From positions 61,000 through 124,999 of the forward strand of contig NW_024609943.1 of the NCBI RefSeq assembly GCF_016920785.2: DNA of 64,000 nt, given 5' to 3'. The DNA is from Ixodes scapularis (Eukaryota > Arthropoda > Arachnida > Ixodida > Ixodidae). The notes below the pieces were generated by a model. It was given only the letters and a program-made list of their open reading frames with translations. It was not told the DNA's origin and made no database searches. The position numbers and the translations under genes were made by a program. Positions 33,301-41,850 of this stretch are shown piece after piece (positions within the stretch are counted from its first letter, which is position 1; every line of letters starts with the position of its first letter).

Positions 33301-34638
33301 CCCCTGCTGAGCTGGAAGACATTTTATTGACCCATAAGTCTGTCGCAGAGGCCACAGTTGTGGGTATTCCGAATCCAAAGTATGGCGAGGCTCCAACAGC
33401 TTGTGTCGTTCTTAAAGATTGCTTCAAAAGAAACCTCGAGAGCCTGGCGACAGAATTGAAGGAGCTCATAGCAGGTATATGTCATCTTGACAATATTCAC
33501 ATTTCATTCAATGATGTTTTGTTAGCATGTCCTACCTTTTGTATTTAGAAGTGTAAGTGGCAAGTCTAATGTACAAAATGTGTTTAATAAAAAACACCGC
33601 TTATGAGCCACTTTATTTCGAGAAATGTAAATTGAAGCATGAGTCCTTTTCTCGATGTATACACTGTCACGCTAAAAACTACAAATACAAGAACAAACGC
33701 ATTGTACTTAACACGCAGGAAAATAACACTCGTACACAATGCGGGGAATTATATCCAGGACATATTTTCCGTTGATACGATTTTCTTTTAGTGTTAAGCC
33801 GTTTATATAAACAAATCTTCATACCTTCCGTGACCAGGTAAGATGCATAGTGCCGTGCTTATGGTTCATATACTAAGGCGTGTTGTATACATCAGAGCAA
33901 ATGTTTGTTTAGAGGCAACTTTTTTTAAAATAATTCGATGTTTACAAGGCTTGCACGAGAAACATTGCGACAAATGCAAAGTTTCTATGCATAACCTTGA
34001 CGATGTTAACTTCTGTTCTGTGGCACTTGGGTAACTTGAACTAACTTTGATTTGAAAGTGAAAATGAAAATTAACATTTAGTCACTGACAGAATTAGGAC
34101 AGCACGTATGTCCTTTAGTTTTCTCTCGTCCAGTGCGAGCTTTCTAGCCTTGATAACGTCTCAGCGTCTCACGAACCTCGAGTGTGCATGCGAAGCCAAA
34201 GCAAGACTAAAAGGAATGAAGGCGTACTAGGGGACGGGCATGCTAAAGAGATTCCCTGGCTTCCTCAACCTCTCAATGGCTACCATCAACTTGCTTCCTG
34301 AAATGCTCGAGGCACGCCGGGTTAAATTTTTTCTCTTTCTTTCATGCCTTTTCTCAAAGCCACAAGGCTTCAAGAATATGAATTCATACACTTTAAGGTA
34401 TTTTACCTGCATAATAAATAATCAGATGCATATTGTGAAGCCTGTGGGAGATTGATTTGCAAATTCTTCGTACTTGTTTAACCTCGGCTTCTTGTTTGCA
34501 GGACAAGCAGCAGTCTTCAAGCATCTGTACGGAGGAGTTGTTTTTATGAAATACCTTCCCAAGTTTGATAACGGAAAGGTTAGGAGACAAGAACTCAAGA
34601 CGAAGGTCGCTCTAGAAAAGGAAATGTTGAAAGAATAG
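21203..34638 (+). CDS. AMP-forming acyl-CoA synthetase, 4-coumarate-CoA ligase/luciferase-like (nine exons, 538 aa)
   Basis: Exons 21203-21325, 22141-22342, 22438-22541, 23068-23270, 23934-24102, 25734-26006, 30951-31095, 33214-33474 and 34502-34638 sum to 1617 nt, 539 codons including the stop. All phases join in frame and every intron is GT-AG. The family activates carboxylic acids with ATP to an acyl-adenylate and then transfers them to CoA. Visible motifs: P-loop YTSGSTGLPKG (residues 185-195), FTHVSGF (228-234), YGMTE (326-330), GWYRTGD (402-408), ERMKEMIK with the conserved Arg (423) and hinge Lys (425), APAELE (436-441), and C-terminal GK with the catalytic Lys at about 519. Length matches the family. 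The usual K-G-(Y/F)-Q hinge sequence is C-M-D-N here. The protein ends MLKE, with no peroxisomal SKL signal. Substrate unknown; luciferase activity is not implied. Confidence 0.93.
21326..22140. other. Intron 1 (815 bp)
   Basis: Phase-0 GTGAGT...TTCTTCAG intron with no recognisable element. A GC-richer patch at 21640-21740 stands out from the AT-rich background. Confidence 0.6.
22141..22342 (+). CDS. Acyl-CoA synthetase exon 2
   Basis: Encodes residues 42-108 plus the first base of codon 109: the early part of the large N-terminal domain, including AYVGNTVENVAAAFGVMFAG. This matches the x-N-x-x-E-x-x-x-A-x-x-G-x-x-x-A-G pattern of the family. Acceptor TTCTTCAG, donor GAAA/GTGAGT. Confidence 0.92.
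22438..22541 (+). CDS. Acyl-CoA synthetase exon 3
   Basis: Encodes residues 109-143, RELVYTIEDSHCTFLLMD and following. Intron 2 is only 95 bp. Acceptor TTTATAG, donor AAG/GTGCGC. The next intron (22542-23067) has a poly(A) run near 22658-22674 and nothing else notable. Confidence 0.92.
23068..23270 (+). CDS. Acyl-CoA synthetase exon 4 (P-loop)
   Basis: Encodes residues 144-210 plus two bases of codon 211. It carries the ATP phosphate-binding signature YTSGSTGLPKG, then VEISHKAY. Acceptor CTTCGCAG, donor ACAG/GTACCT. The following intron (23271-23933) is AT-rich with no recognised element. Confidence 0.95.
23934..24102 (+). CDS. Acyl-CoA synthetase exon 5
   Basis: Completes codon 211 and encodes residues 212-267, with NPFTHVSGFAVAMFSMLIGA (the acyl/aryl pocket region equivalent to the HH/FHxxG motif of luciferase and 4CL). 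Acceptor TTTCAG, donor AAG/GTGAGA. Confidence 0.93.
24103..25733. other. Intron 5, with a GC-rich repeat at 24265-24510
   Basis: 1631-bp intron. 24265-24510 is much more GC-rich than the rest and on its minus strand has an open frame starting MNPKAFLNAAYFYKQH, with RTLRSGGDIAFP. This has the character of a dispersed repeat or transposon-borne frame rather than a host exon. The remainder is AT-rich. Confidence 0.5.
25734..26006 (+). CDS. Acyl-CoA synthetase exon 6
   Basis: Encodes residues 268-358. It includes VKRIMAGGSVVTKSFAMEIR and NVYGMTETFGIVCC, the A4/A5 region that closes over the adenine. Phase 0 on both sides. Acceptor TTTACAG, donor AAG/GTATGT. Confidence 0.95.
26394..26595 (+). pseudogene. 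THAP zinc-finger domain relic (P-element-like)
   Basis: Read across two frames, the segment gives an initiating MPRSY, then CRYLHRKVQTKCSSVSFHKF and PVESERRR, and after an A-tract FVEDKCCFHFN. The C-x4-C...C-x-x-H spacing, S-F-H-K-F-P and the RHF.EDKC-like end are hallmarks of the THAP (C2CH) DNA-binding domain found at the N-terminus of P-element transposases and domesticated relatives. Frameshifts and a TAA after ERRR make it a relic. Confidence 0.7.
26738..27275. mobile_element. hAT-like MITE rich in GTAACG motifs
   Basis: Left end CAGTGTTGTAGGCGTTACCG. The right end, reversed, begins CAGTCTAGGCGGTAACACG. Both subterminal regions are dense in GTAACG/CGTTAC and AAAAAGTAA motifs. The flanking octamers (GAGGACGG and CACAACGG) match at five of eight positions, so the target duplication is at best decayed. 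Related fragments occur at 41.7, 44.6 and 44.9 kb. Confidence 0.65.
29154..30522. mobile_element. 1.4-kb element with imperfect terminal inverted repeats
   Basis: The left end contains CTCTGGGAACTAGTTGGCCA and then GTTTCGGTTTCGA. The right end, reversed, contains CTCTGGGAACTAGATGGCCA and then GGTTTCGGTTTCGATCGA. The interior has short open frames (about 29244-29441, 29413-29643 and 29907-30155) that I do not recognise. A TIR-like stretch of the same family lies at 13985-14040. The superfamily is unassigned; given the THAP relic 3 kb away a P-like assignment is possible but unproven. Confidence 0.7.
30951..31095 (+). CDS. Acyl-CoA synthetase exon 7
   Basis: Encodes residues 359-406 and the first base of codon 407: SGESLGPYQNGEIEI, then CIMKGYYGCPEAT and GGWYRT. 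The Asp of GWYRTGD, which binds the ribose hydroxyls in this family, is completed by exon 8. Acceptor TTCCCAG, donor ACAG/GTACAG. A decayed duplicate of this exon lies at 39797-39939. Confidence 0.95.
31385..31535. repeat. Short inverted-repeat element
   Basis: AACCAGCACAGCATACAGCTG near 31380 is matched in inverted orientation near 31512-31536 with one mismatch over about 22 bp. The spacing of about 150 bp suits a tiny MITE. Confidence 0.65.
32343..32760. mobile_element. MITE-like repeat in intron 7
   Basis: Starts GGAACGCAGCTCTTAGGAG, close to the ends of the 34825-35143 element (GAGCACAGCTCTTAGG). It contains repeated AATTTTCCCCG/TTAACGG motifs and purine-rich GAGGAGGAGG sequence. The right end was not resolved. 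Confidence 0.4.
33214..33474 (+). CDS. Acyl-CoA synthetase exon 8
   Basis: Completes Gly407 and encodes residues 408-493: GDLGYYDTEGRIHVIERMK, EMIKCMDNVVAPAELEDILL, and VVGIPNPKYGEAPTACVVL. It spans the A8 hinge and the start of the mobile C-terminal domain. Acceptor TTTAAG, donor GCAG/GTATAT. The next intron (33475-34501) is AT-rich with nothing recognised. Confidence 0.95.
34502..34638 (+). CDS. Acyl-CoA synthetase exon 9 (terminal)
   Basis: Completes Gly494 and encodes residues 495-538 and TAG. It includes KYLPKFDNGKVRRQELK, whose GK lysine (about 519) is the adenylation lysine of the family. The C-terminus is EKEMLKE, lacking the SKL-type peroxisomal signal of firefly luciferase. Confidence 0.94.
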
Positions 34639-34715
34639 TGGAGCCTGTCAGCATTTCAAACCATACCTAAACTAATGCGAAACGCCCGACGAAGGTGCTT
34701 CTGTGTTTTGATTGT

Positions 34716-34721
34716 AATAAA
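34716..34721 (+). terminator. Poly(A) signal of the acyl-CoA synthetase gene
   Basis: AATAAA 78 bp after the stop codon, in ATTGTAATAAACACG. It is the first canonical signal downstream. Confidence 0.7.
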
Positions 34722-34824
34722 CACGTGAATTTACCTCTAAGCAGAACAGATCATGGCACTGTCATAAAGCACGAACTACCGATTCTATACAGATTTATAA
34801 AAATGGTCAAGACAAGTATTTCTA

Positions 34825-35143
34825 GAGCACAGCTCTTAGGCGCCAGTTTCCGGCCTGAGTGGCGTCGGCGTCGCCGTCGCCATTACCGCGAGGTCACGTG
34901 GCCCCTCAAGGTCACCCAGGGTCATGTGACCCACCAAGGTCACCCAAAGGTCACGTGACCCCCTCCCCGAGGTCACGCGACCCCCCCCTCCCCCCCGAAG
35001 TCACATGACCCCCTCCCCCGAGGTCAGGTGACCCCACAGAGCATATTCAAGAATGAGGGGAGGAGGACGAGAAGGAGGAGGAAAGAGAGGGGTCTACCCT
35101 CGCCTTAGTACCCTTCCCTCCTCCTCCTTAAGAGCTGCGCTCC
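34825..35143. mobile_element. MITE with internal GTCACGTGAC minisatellite
   Basis: Ends GAGCACAGCTCTTAGG and its inverted counterpart CTTAAGAGCTGCGCTC. The interior (34891-35035) is a run of about six imperfect 20-25-bp units with GGTCA(C/T)(G/A)TGACC palindromes separated by C-rich spacers. It lies about 100 bp past the poly(A) signal of the acyl-CoA synthetase gene. Confidence 0.7.
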
Positions 35144-35671
35144 GATTCGGCGTTACAGGGAGTTGTAAACGGCTTTCACTTTTTTTACCTGTCACTTCAA
35201 GCTTCCTAAGAAATTACTATTTTACAAATGCCATGCGGAGCACAAAGTTTACAATATCCCAAAACAACCTCTTTTCAAAATGTTAAACGATCATCAAACC
35301 GAACTAAAGTAGCGAATAGGGCCAGTGGCTGAACGTTGTACATGATGATAAACAGATATAAAAGAGCGAACGAAGAAAAGAAAAGCACGACAGGCACTGC
35401 GAGTGTTAAATATTTTATTCAGGTGATTGCTGTATTTTAGGTACTCTCATCGAAGCATCAACTGTTTTTTGTCTTCATAAAATGGCTTCCTCAGAAAAGC
35501 GAGGAAACGTTTCTTGATTTGTCGAAACTGAACTTAAACCATAGACTCAGCGAAAAAAGAAAAAAAAAAACTGTGAAAACCTTTTGCCATAACATTATTG
35601 TACATGCCAGTAAAATAATAAATATAGTGACAGTACTGGGTAAAAGAAATCGTGGTTAACGAAGGACACGC
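35144..35671. other. No gene seen
   Basis: AT-rich intergenic sequence with T and A tracts and no recognised protein or element. Confidence 0.5.
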
Positions 35672-37660
35672 GTCATCATCATCATCGTTTATTTTCCTTG
35701 AGGGCCCGTGGGGCATTATACAGGGGGGTGGCAATAGAACAAAGAAACGATAGAAGAGTAGACACGATTATAACACTAAGATAGCTAGGTAGGTTAGATA
35801 AGCAGAGGGTAATGGCTTCAACAAATTTTGTAGTATCGTTAATAGGAACGATGTTGTGATGTAGTAAATTCCAATCCTCGATGGCCATTGTAGTGGGGAA
35901 GTCTGGTGAAAAAGGGTTGATGAACGAAGTGGACGTAATTTACGTAGGCGATATAGACGAGAGAAAACACGACGGGGAGGTGATAGCCGTAATTCTTTGA
36001 GGTGGCTATTGTGTTAAAAAATCGATGGAGGAGAGGAAGGCGTGATACTCGGCGGTGAAGGGAAAGTGAATGAAGGTTAGCTGATTGGCGTAATCCTGAT
36101 TTGCTGGTATAAGGTAAGTAGTTGTTATGAATAAAACGAAGGGCTCTGTTTTGGACGAATTCTAGATTATTTGCGAGGTAAGAGTGCCATGGAGACCATA
36201 TAGATGAGGCGGATTCTAACTTCGATGTTATAAATGTAGTACACGCTAGGTCGTTTCACGGAGGGTGTAGTAAATTTGACATTACGGTGCAAATATCTGA
36301 GAGAACGGTTAGTATCAGAAATAACAGAAGTTATGTGAGTAGCCTATGGATAGGTCAGAGGTGAGATGAAGACCCATTTATAAGATGAGCATGCTATTAC
36401 TTGACTGATACGAAAATGGTGTGGCACGCAAACTGCGGGAAAATAATAGGGATCCACATTTATTAAACTTTAACGTCATCTGCGGTTTTTCACACCAATG
36501 AATTACGAACTCAAGGACTTCCGGCAGAGCATGATGATCATGGTATGAAAGAATGGTTGGGTAAATGACACAATCGTCGGCGAACAGGCGCAAAGAAGAA
36601 GTTATATTAAGCTGGAGATCATTAATACACATTAGGAACATACGGGAGCCTAGTACGGTTCCCTGGGGGACACTTGACGTTACAGTAGAGCCTCAGTGGA
36701 GGTGGGAAATTTCATGTTGTTAACGGAGGAATATTGTTTGCGGTTAATCAGGAATTCAGAAATCCACATAACAACAAAGGAGCGAATATTAATTACTTGT
36801 TACAGAAAGAATAAACAAAAAGGACGGACAAGGACGGACATCTTTCGACTTTCAACAATATGTGGCGTTTTTATTAGATGTTGGCGTCGAGATCGGTGGA
36901 CCATGAGGGAAAGGGGAAAGAAAAGAAAAAGTGAAAGAAGGGAGGGAGAGGAGGGAGGGAAAACAGGAAAGGGGGAAAGGGGAGGGAAAGGAAAAGTGAA
37001 ACAAGGGAGGGAGAGGAGGGGAGAAGGTTGGGGCTGCAGGAGAGCGAGTTAGCCTAGTACGACAAGAAGGGGGGAGGGGGGTCCGCATGAGAAACTCAGG
37101 AAGTTAGCCCGGTAAGGACTAACAACTTCCTGAGTTTCTCATGCCGACTCCCACCCCGCCCCCCCGCCCCCTCAGCTCGCTCTCCTGCAGCCCCGACCTT
37201 CTCCCCTCCTCTTCCTCCCTTGTTTCACTTTTTCTTTCCTTTCCCTTTCCACCTTTCCCTCATTTTATCTTTTCCCTCCCTCCTTTCACTTTTCGTTTTC
37301 TTTCTCCCTTTCCCACATGGTCCACCGATCTCGACACCAACATCTAATTAAAACGCTACATGTTGTAAAAAGTCGAAAGACATGTCCGTCCTTGTCCGTC
37401 CTTTTTGTTTATTCTTTCTCTAACAAGTTATCAAAACCAACGCGCTCACGTTCAACTATGAATATTAATATCACTATAAGATTTCTTGAAAGACTTTGGT
37501 GTGGGACTTTGTTGAATATTTTGGAGAAGTCAATGAAAATTCCAAAGTAACATCGATGTGTTGTAGATATGTTGCGAGATTGTTTCTAATGTTGTGGGAG
37601 AATTGGGATATTTTGCGCAACGGTCTCCAATATGTTTCTGTTACAACAGTGATTGACACG
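35672..37660 (-). mobile_element. LINE fragment (minus strand), split by a foldback element
   Basis: The 3' end at about 35672 finishes in (GAT)n after AATAAACGATGATGATG on the minus strand. Minus-strand coding from 36700 to 36378 gives a VPQGTVLGSRMFLMCINDL segment and LRLFADDCVIY (RT motif with the catalytic FADD). Beyond the foldback, 37560-37440 supplies the more N-terminal FIDFSK.FNKVPHQSL segment, and 36790-36700 supplies WISEFLINRKQ. All are hallmarks of Jockey/CR1/I-type LINE reverse transcriptase. 5'-truncated and mutated. Confidence 0.85.
36795..37428. mobile_element. 634-bp foldback element inserted in the LINE
   Basis: The whole element is an inverted repeat. Its ends are ACTTGTTA followed by AGAAAGAATAAACAAAAAGG and then GGACGGACAAGGACGGACA, mirrored on the right. 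The arms are long purine-rich tracts (GGGAGGGAGAGGAGGG) and the centre near 37090-37140 carries GAAACTCAGGAAGTTAG and its complement. It divides LINE sequence that is continuous in reading order on the two sides. Confidence 0.85.
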
Positions 37661-37670
37661 ACAAACACGC

Positions 37671-38137
37671 AATGTTACGCTACTGTTTCGAACCCCATGC
37701 TGCCTGGGGAGCTGTGTACTAAAAGTCAGGATAAGACTCAATGTACAACGTTTTCTAGGTGGCATAATTTAAATGTTGAGCAACTACAGCGCCAAACATG
37801 TGTCTTAAGCGATGCGGCATCGCTGTAGTAGAGACGTAAAAATCGCGACTTTTTGTAGTAAACTGTTCCTAATTCGCTCCTGACGGGACATTGATCGTCA
37901 CGCAACGCTGCAGCGTTAGGCTACTGTTTCGAATTCCATACTGCCTGGGGAAGTGCCTAATAATAGTCGGAAAAAGGCTGAAGGTACAACGTTCGCTAGG
38001 CGGCATAATTTAAATTTTGCGCATCTGCAGCGCGCGACATGTTTCTCATGCAACATGGTTTCAGTGGAGTACAGACTCAAAACCGCAACGTTGCGTAGTG
38101 AACTGTCTCCAATCTGTTTCCGACGCAACATTGAAAC
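37671..38137 (+). repeat. Two tandem copies of a 240-bp unit
   Basis: 37671-37897 and 37911-38137 align throughout. Shared segments include GCTACTGTTTCGAA, CTGCCTGGGGA, GGCATAATTTAAAT and AAAACCGCAACG-like sequence. The unit is not obviously coding. A Penelope-type GIY-YIG fragment follows directly, so the repeat may be the leader of that element; tandem leaders are common in Penelope-like elements. Confidence 0.75.
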
Positions 38138-38188
38138 ACAAGAAATGACTGTCAAGTAGTATGCTCCGCGCCCAACAAAGCCTACTCC

Positions 38189-38566
38189 ATGTGCAGTCAA
38201 GTTAAGCGAAGAACAAAGCAAAAATCCTGCGACACGGCCCATAGAACGCAGTATGTCCCATGCACAACAGGAGTGGTGTACCACTCCTGTTGCGGGAAAT
38301 GCTACGTCGGCGAAACGGGCCGAAGTATCAATTACAGAGCCAGCGAGCATGCAGCGTCTCTTAAGGGAACAGCGGCAGGACACCTGGCAGCTCATTAAAG
38401 GACATGTCGGTGCAGTATAGGTTTTAACAGCATAACCATTCTTGCCAGTAACAAAAATCCTCATGCACGTGAGATGCTAGAGGCGCTCGCTATCGACGAC
38501 CACGCGAATGATTGCGTCAGCACCCCGTCAATCACCGTTCATAAAAAAGAAAGAGAATACCTATGA
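38189..38566 (+). pseudogene. Penelope-type GIY-YIG endonuclease fragment, second family
   Basis: 38189-38398 reads TTGVVYHSCCGKCYVGETGR, SINYRASEH and GHLAAH, then a stop. After it comes RTCRCSIGF and REMLEALAI...CVSTPSITVHKKE to a stop at 38566. These correspond to the GVVYxI..CG..YVGQTGR strand (GIY-YIG core), the R..EH helix, the GHLxxH-Cys motif and the CVSxPSI tail. The sequence differs from the 18.2-kb copy, so it is another family. A near-perfect 28-bp palindrome covers the GVVY codons (38265-38292). Confidence 0.8.
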
Positions 38567-39796
38567 AATGTCACTCCCCAAGCAAGAGCACGAGCTTGTA
38601 ACGGGTCACTTGAAAAAAAAATTCTTAGGGAATTCTGTGTAAATGCTTTCTAAAATTTGTATAAGTGTAAATATCGGTAGGGATCTTTATTAGTGATATA
38701 GGTTTATTTCTGTAATAGGCTTATCATGCTCTACTTAGGACTCTAAAGGACTGAGCAAACGCGCAACGAAGACGTTTACACTAAAACATCGCTGGTAGTC
38801 AGCTGCATGTCCTCTCCTGTCCTTTTTTTTTTTTTTTTTCGTGTTCAAGTTTAATTCTAAAGTTCAAGCTGATATATATGCTAGTATGTACCAATAACCT
38901 CAACTCTTAATCGTTATTCAGCATAACTAAATCTCGCTTTCGATGCAATCCCCTTTGAAGTGAAGGCATCTGCCTCATTTTGGCAGAGGTTTGAATCTAC
39001 CACGCCATTAAAAGTTTGCAACCCTAGTCTCAAGCAAACATTGCTAATGTCCATTGTAAAAAACAAATTAGTGGTAAGTGTATTTTTTTACTATTTCGCT
39101 CGTAATACTTCCGAATTTGGAGTAGAATTCTGTGCAACATCGTAAGTTATAAAGCGTCGATTCGCTGGACTTTTTGTATCCATCAGTTTTTTCTGTCAGC
39201 AGGTATCGCCTACTGCTCCGCAAAGCATAATGAACGCTCGCTCTCGCTTTATGAACCGTAGACCCCGTTTCGGTGCAATCCATTTCCTTATGGCCCGTAG
39301 CTTAAAAAATGTTTTTTTTTTTAATTGTCTTTACAATTTGCAAGGTCAGGAATTTTCCGCTTTCAAAACTCTTAGAAAGTTGTCGACTACGAAGCTTTGG
39401 GGTCGTTATATTTAATTAAAAAAGATAAATGCACAGTAAAAAGTGAAAATAAAAAAAATAAAATCACTGTCGAAAAACGGCGTCCTGTACTCAATGGTAC
39501 CAGGTGTTTCCTAGTACCAAGGTACTAGGAGCACAACTTAACTTGCATGACTCTGAAGTAAGTATATTCAAAGGACCAATGCGACAAGAGTACTTAATTT
39601 ATGGAAGCTCTATATATCCTGTTTTGTTTACTCTTGCCTAGAAGAGATTAGTTTCTTCGGTATTATCTTCCTGTGAGCATTATCTTTAGACAAAGAAAAT
39701 AATTTTCCTCTAGCTCATACAGTGGTTCCAGCTGTTTTCTTAAACTAATCCGATCTCGAAAACGACAATAAATGATGACTCAAACTGCTTCTCCAA
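38567..39796. other. No gene; T-tract and AT-rich sequence
   Basis: Poly(T) near 38823-38839. A short open frame at 38960-39145 is not protein-like. 39480-39540 has short palindromic GGTACCA/TAGTACC motifs. Confidence 0.45.
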
Positions 39797-39939
39797 GTCA
39801 TAGACATAAACACTAGAGACTCCTTCGGCCCATCAGAATAATGAACTCGTTAATCACACCTCATGCGTCCTGAAAAGCTACTGTGGGCATCGAGAAGCTA
39901 TTGCTGCAGCCTGTAGTTACGATGGATAGGTGCGTAAAG
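39797..39939 (+). pseudogene. Decayed copy of acyl-CoA synthetase exon 7
   Basis: 143 bp aligning end to end with exon 7 (145 bp). Shared strings include CTTCGGCCCAT, CACACCTCATGCGTC..GAAA, GCTACTGTGGG and GAAGCTATTGCTG. It even ends AAAG/GTACC where the gene has ACAG/GTACAG. Small deletions shift the frame and TAA/TAG stops occur. No other exon of this pseudogene was found nearby, so it is an exon-sized remnant of a tandem paralogue. Confidence 0.85.
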
Positions 39940-40904
39940 GTACCACATGAATTATTATACATTCAATATTAAAAGAATACAGTATTTTGCATTGAACATA
40001 TATTTTTATTATGTCTTCTTAGCTCGCTGGCGTTTTTTTTATGGCGTTCATGATATTGACACGGTTGTGTCAATTGACACGGTGTGACACAGTAAATTGC
40101 ACTACTTTCACAAGACCCAGGTGGCGCTAATCAACGTGAAATATATTTGGCAAAAATTATTATCACTGCGATAGATTCTTTTTTCACGATGCTTACATTC
40201 ACATTTGCACAGCATTTACTTTATATTTGCACACGTATTATACATTTAAACCAGCAGATGCACAAACACACAACATACACGCGACGACACGCTAACCCAA
40301 TCGCGGCCCCCACTGGCTAACGATGCTTCTTTCATATCGTTTGAAATAAGTCGTTTGGTCAAAGATCATTTTGTCCGTAAACAATGTTACATATATAGTG
40401 CTGCTTTCGGACCAACATTCTTCGCTGCTGACAAAATCATTCGATTAATGAATCTAGATGTCACTACAGACGCTTCGCGCACATGCCAGAATACAGCCGC
40501 CATTGCTGACCTTCTCTTGGCTTGTCCAGATGCCGAGCCAGTGAAGCGGGAGTTGACGAGCTGCACAAAGGCCGATGCCGGAAAGAAGGGCACAGTATCA
40601 TCTAAAATGGCAATAACTTGCCCTGCTACGGTCATGATGAAGTGTAGTAAATGGAATAAGAGGAAACTAAAATCTGAGGTCGGTTATGGCAGTGCCCATT
40701 CACAGCTGCTTGCTGCAAAGAATCTATACTCCGTTTCTAATTACGATGAATTGTAGCGGACGTTACGAGCTATCTGCGAATTTAGCACATCAGGTGAAAA
40801 CGGGTCACTGCACCCATCTTGAAGGTCACGTGGCAATCTCACAGCATTGAATTGACTTGTATGACTCGTAGCGTTATCCGTGGTCTATCCATGGTAATGT
40901 AAAA
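39940..40904. other. No assigned gene (133-codon open frame at 40355-40756)
   Basis: Both strands are open over 40387-40640, and the plus frame runs 133 codons with several Cys and Lys residues. I recognise neither frame. The balanced composition and double-strand openness mean it may be chance or part of an unclassified transposon. Confidence 0.3.
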
Positions 40905-41103
40905 CAGAGTATATGAACAGGAGATGTTAGGAGTCTTGTGCCCCAACCCATGGCGAGCGTGGCGAGGGCGGAACAGCAGCAGGTGGCATCAAAGAAAAAC
41001 GAAAAGAAAAAGGGACGAAGATGTGGAAAGCTATGTAGCGTCATATAACCAGCGTTGGGCCGTCCCGCACGTGGTGCCTCTGGTGTTTGTAACGCCACTG
41101 ATC
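40905..41103 (-). repeat. Dispersed hAT-like repeat, copy a
   Basis: The reverse complement of this segment aligns with 46668-46815. Shared strings include CAGTGGCGTTACAAAC, GAGGCA.CAC, CTTTCCAC.TCTTC and CATCGGTTGGGGC-like sequence. The CAGTGGCG end suggests a hAT-type terminus. No coding function. Confidence 0.7.
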
Positions 41104-41691
41104 ATCTGGTAATGTTTGCACCACGCAACGGAAGGCTCTGGGCAGGTTAAAAAACGGCCTTTGTTGAGGAGCTGCACCTGCTTCCTCAGTTGCTTCCTCA
41201 GTTGAAACCATGCTGCATGGTTTCAAAGGATCATACTAATAAATTTATAAGCAGACATGTACACGTTAACCGAAAAATTTAATTAAATAACGTTACTCGT
41301 TACCCGCTCGAAAATTAATCATATGTTAACTCGGTCCTGATTCCTAAAACGAGCTCGTTGTTTGACTCCAAAACTAGCAAGTTATTTTCCTCGTAACTTT
41401 GACGACCAAATACACCACTGCTTTTTTTAATTTGATGGTTTATAGTTTCTGTAGTCGTTGCACTTAAGCAGAAGCTACTTCTCGATGTTTTCATGAGTCA
41501 TGTTTCTCTCTTCACTGAGAATACATCTCCGGCGACGCGGAATAGTCTTTCTACTGACGCGCTTGATGGAATTTCAATTTTGTGCTTTAGGAAGAGCTGC
41601 AAAACTGGGGTTCCGCTATCTGCTTTGCTCTCTCTGCATCTGACAATGGGTTCTGGGCCTTCCCGCGTTGGCAACATCCGGGTTTATAATC
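41104..41691. other. No gene seen
   Basis: Includes a short palindromic AACTGAGGAAGCAACTGAGG repeat near 41180-41205. Otherwise unremarkable AT-rich sequence. Confidence 0.45.
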
Positions 41692-41850
41692 CGTCTGTAC
41701 CAGACTTGGGAAGTAATCCGCTGCAAGTAACGAATTACAAGTAATTCATTACTTTTTAAAGTAATTTTGTAATTGCCACATCACTTTTTTCAGAAGTAAT
41801 ATGGACTGTAATTTCGTTACAAAATATTGGTAACCAATTACTTTCACTAA
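41692..41850. repeat. GTAAT/GTAACG-rich hAT-like MITE fragment
   Basis: Dense AAGTAAT, GTAACGAATTAC and TTACTTTTTAAAGTAAT palindromic motifs like those in the 26738-27275 element. Edges were not resolved. Confidence 0.5.

Noticed and set aside
36852..37347. Pro/Ser/Phe-rich frames on both strands
   Set aside because: They are translations of the GA/CT-rich arms of the foldback element.
40355..40756. 133-codon plus-strand frame and overlapping 82-codon minus-strand frame
   Set aside because: Both strands open, no recognisable domain, no splice or poly(A) context; not listed as a CDS.
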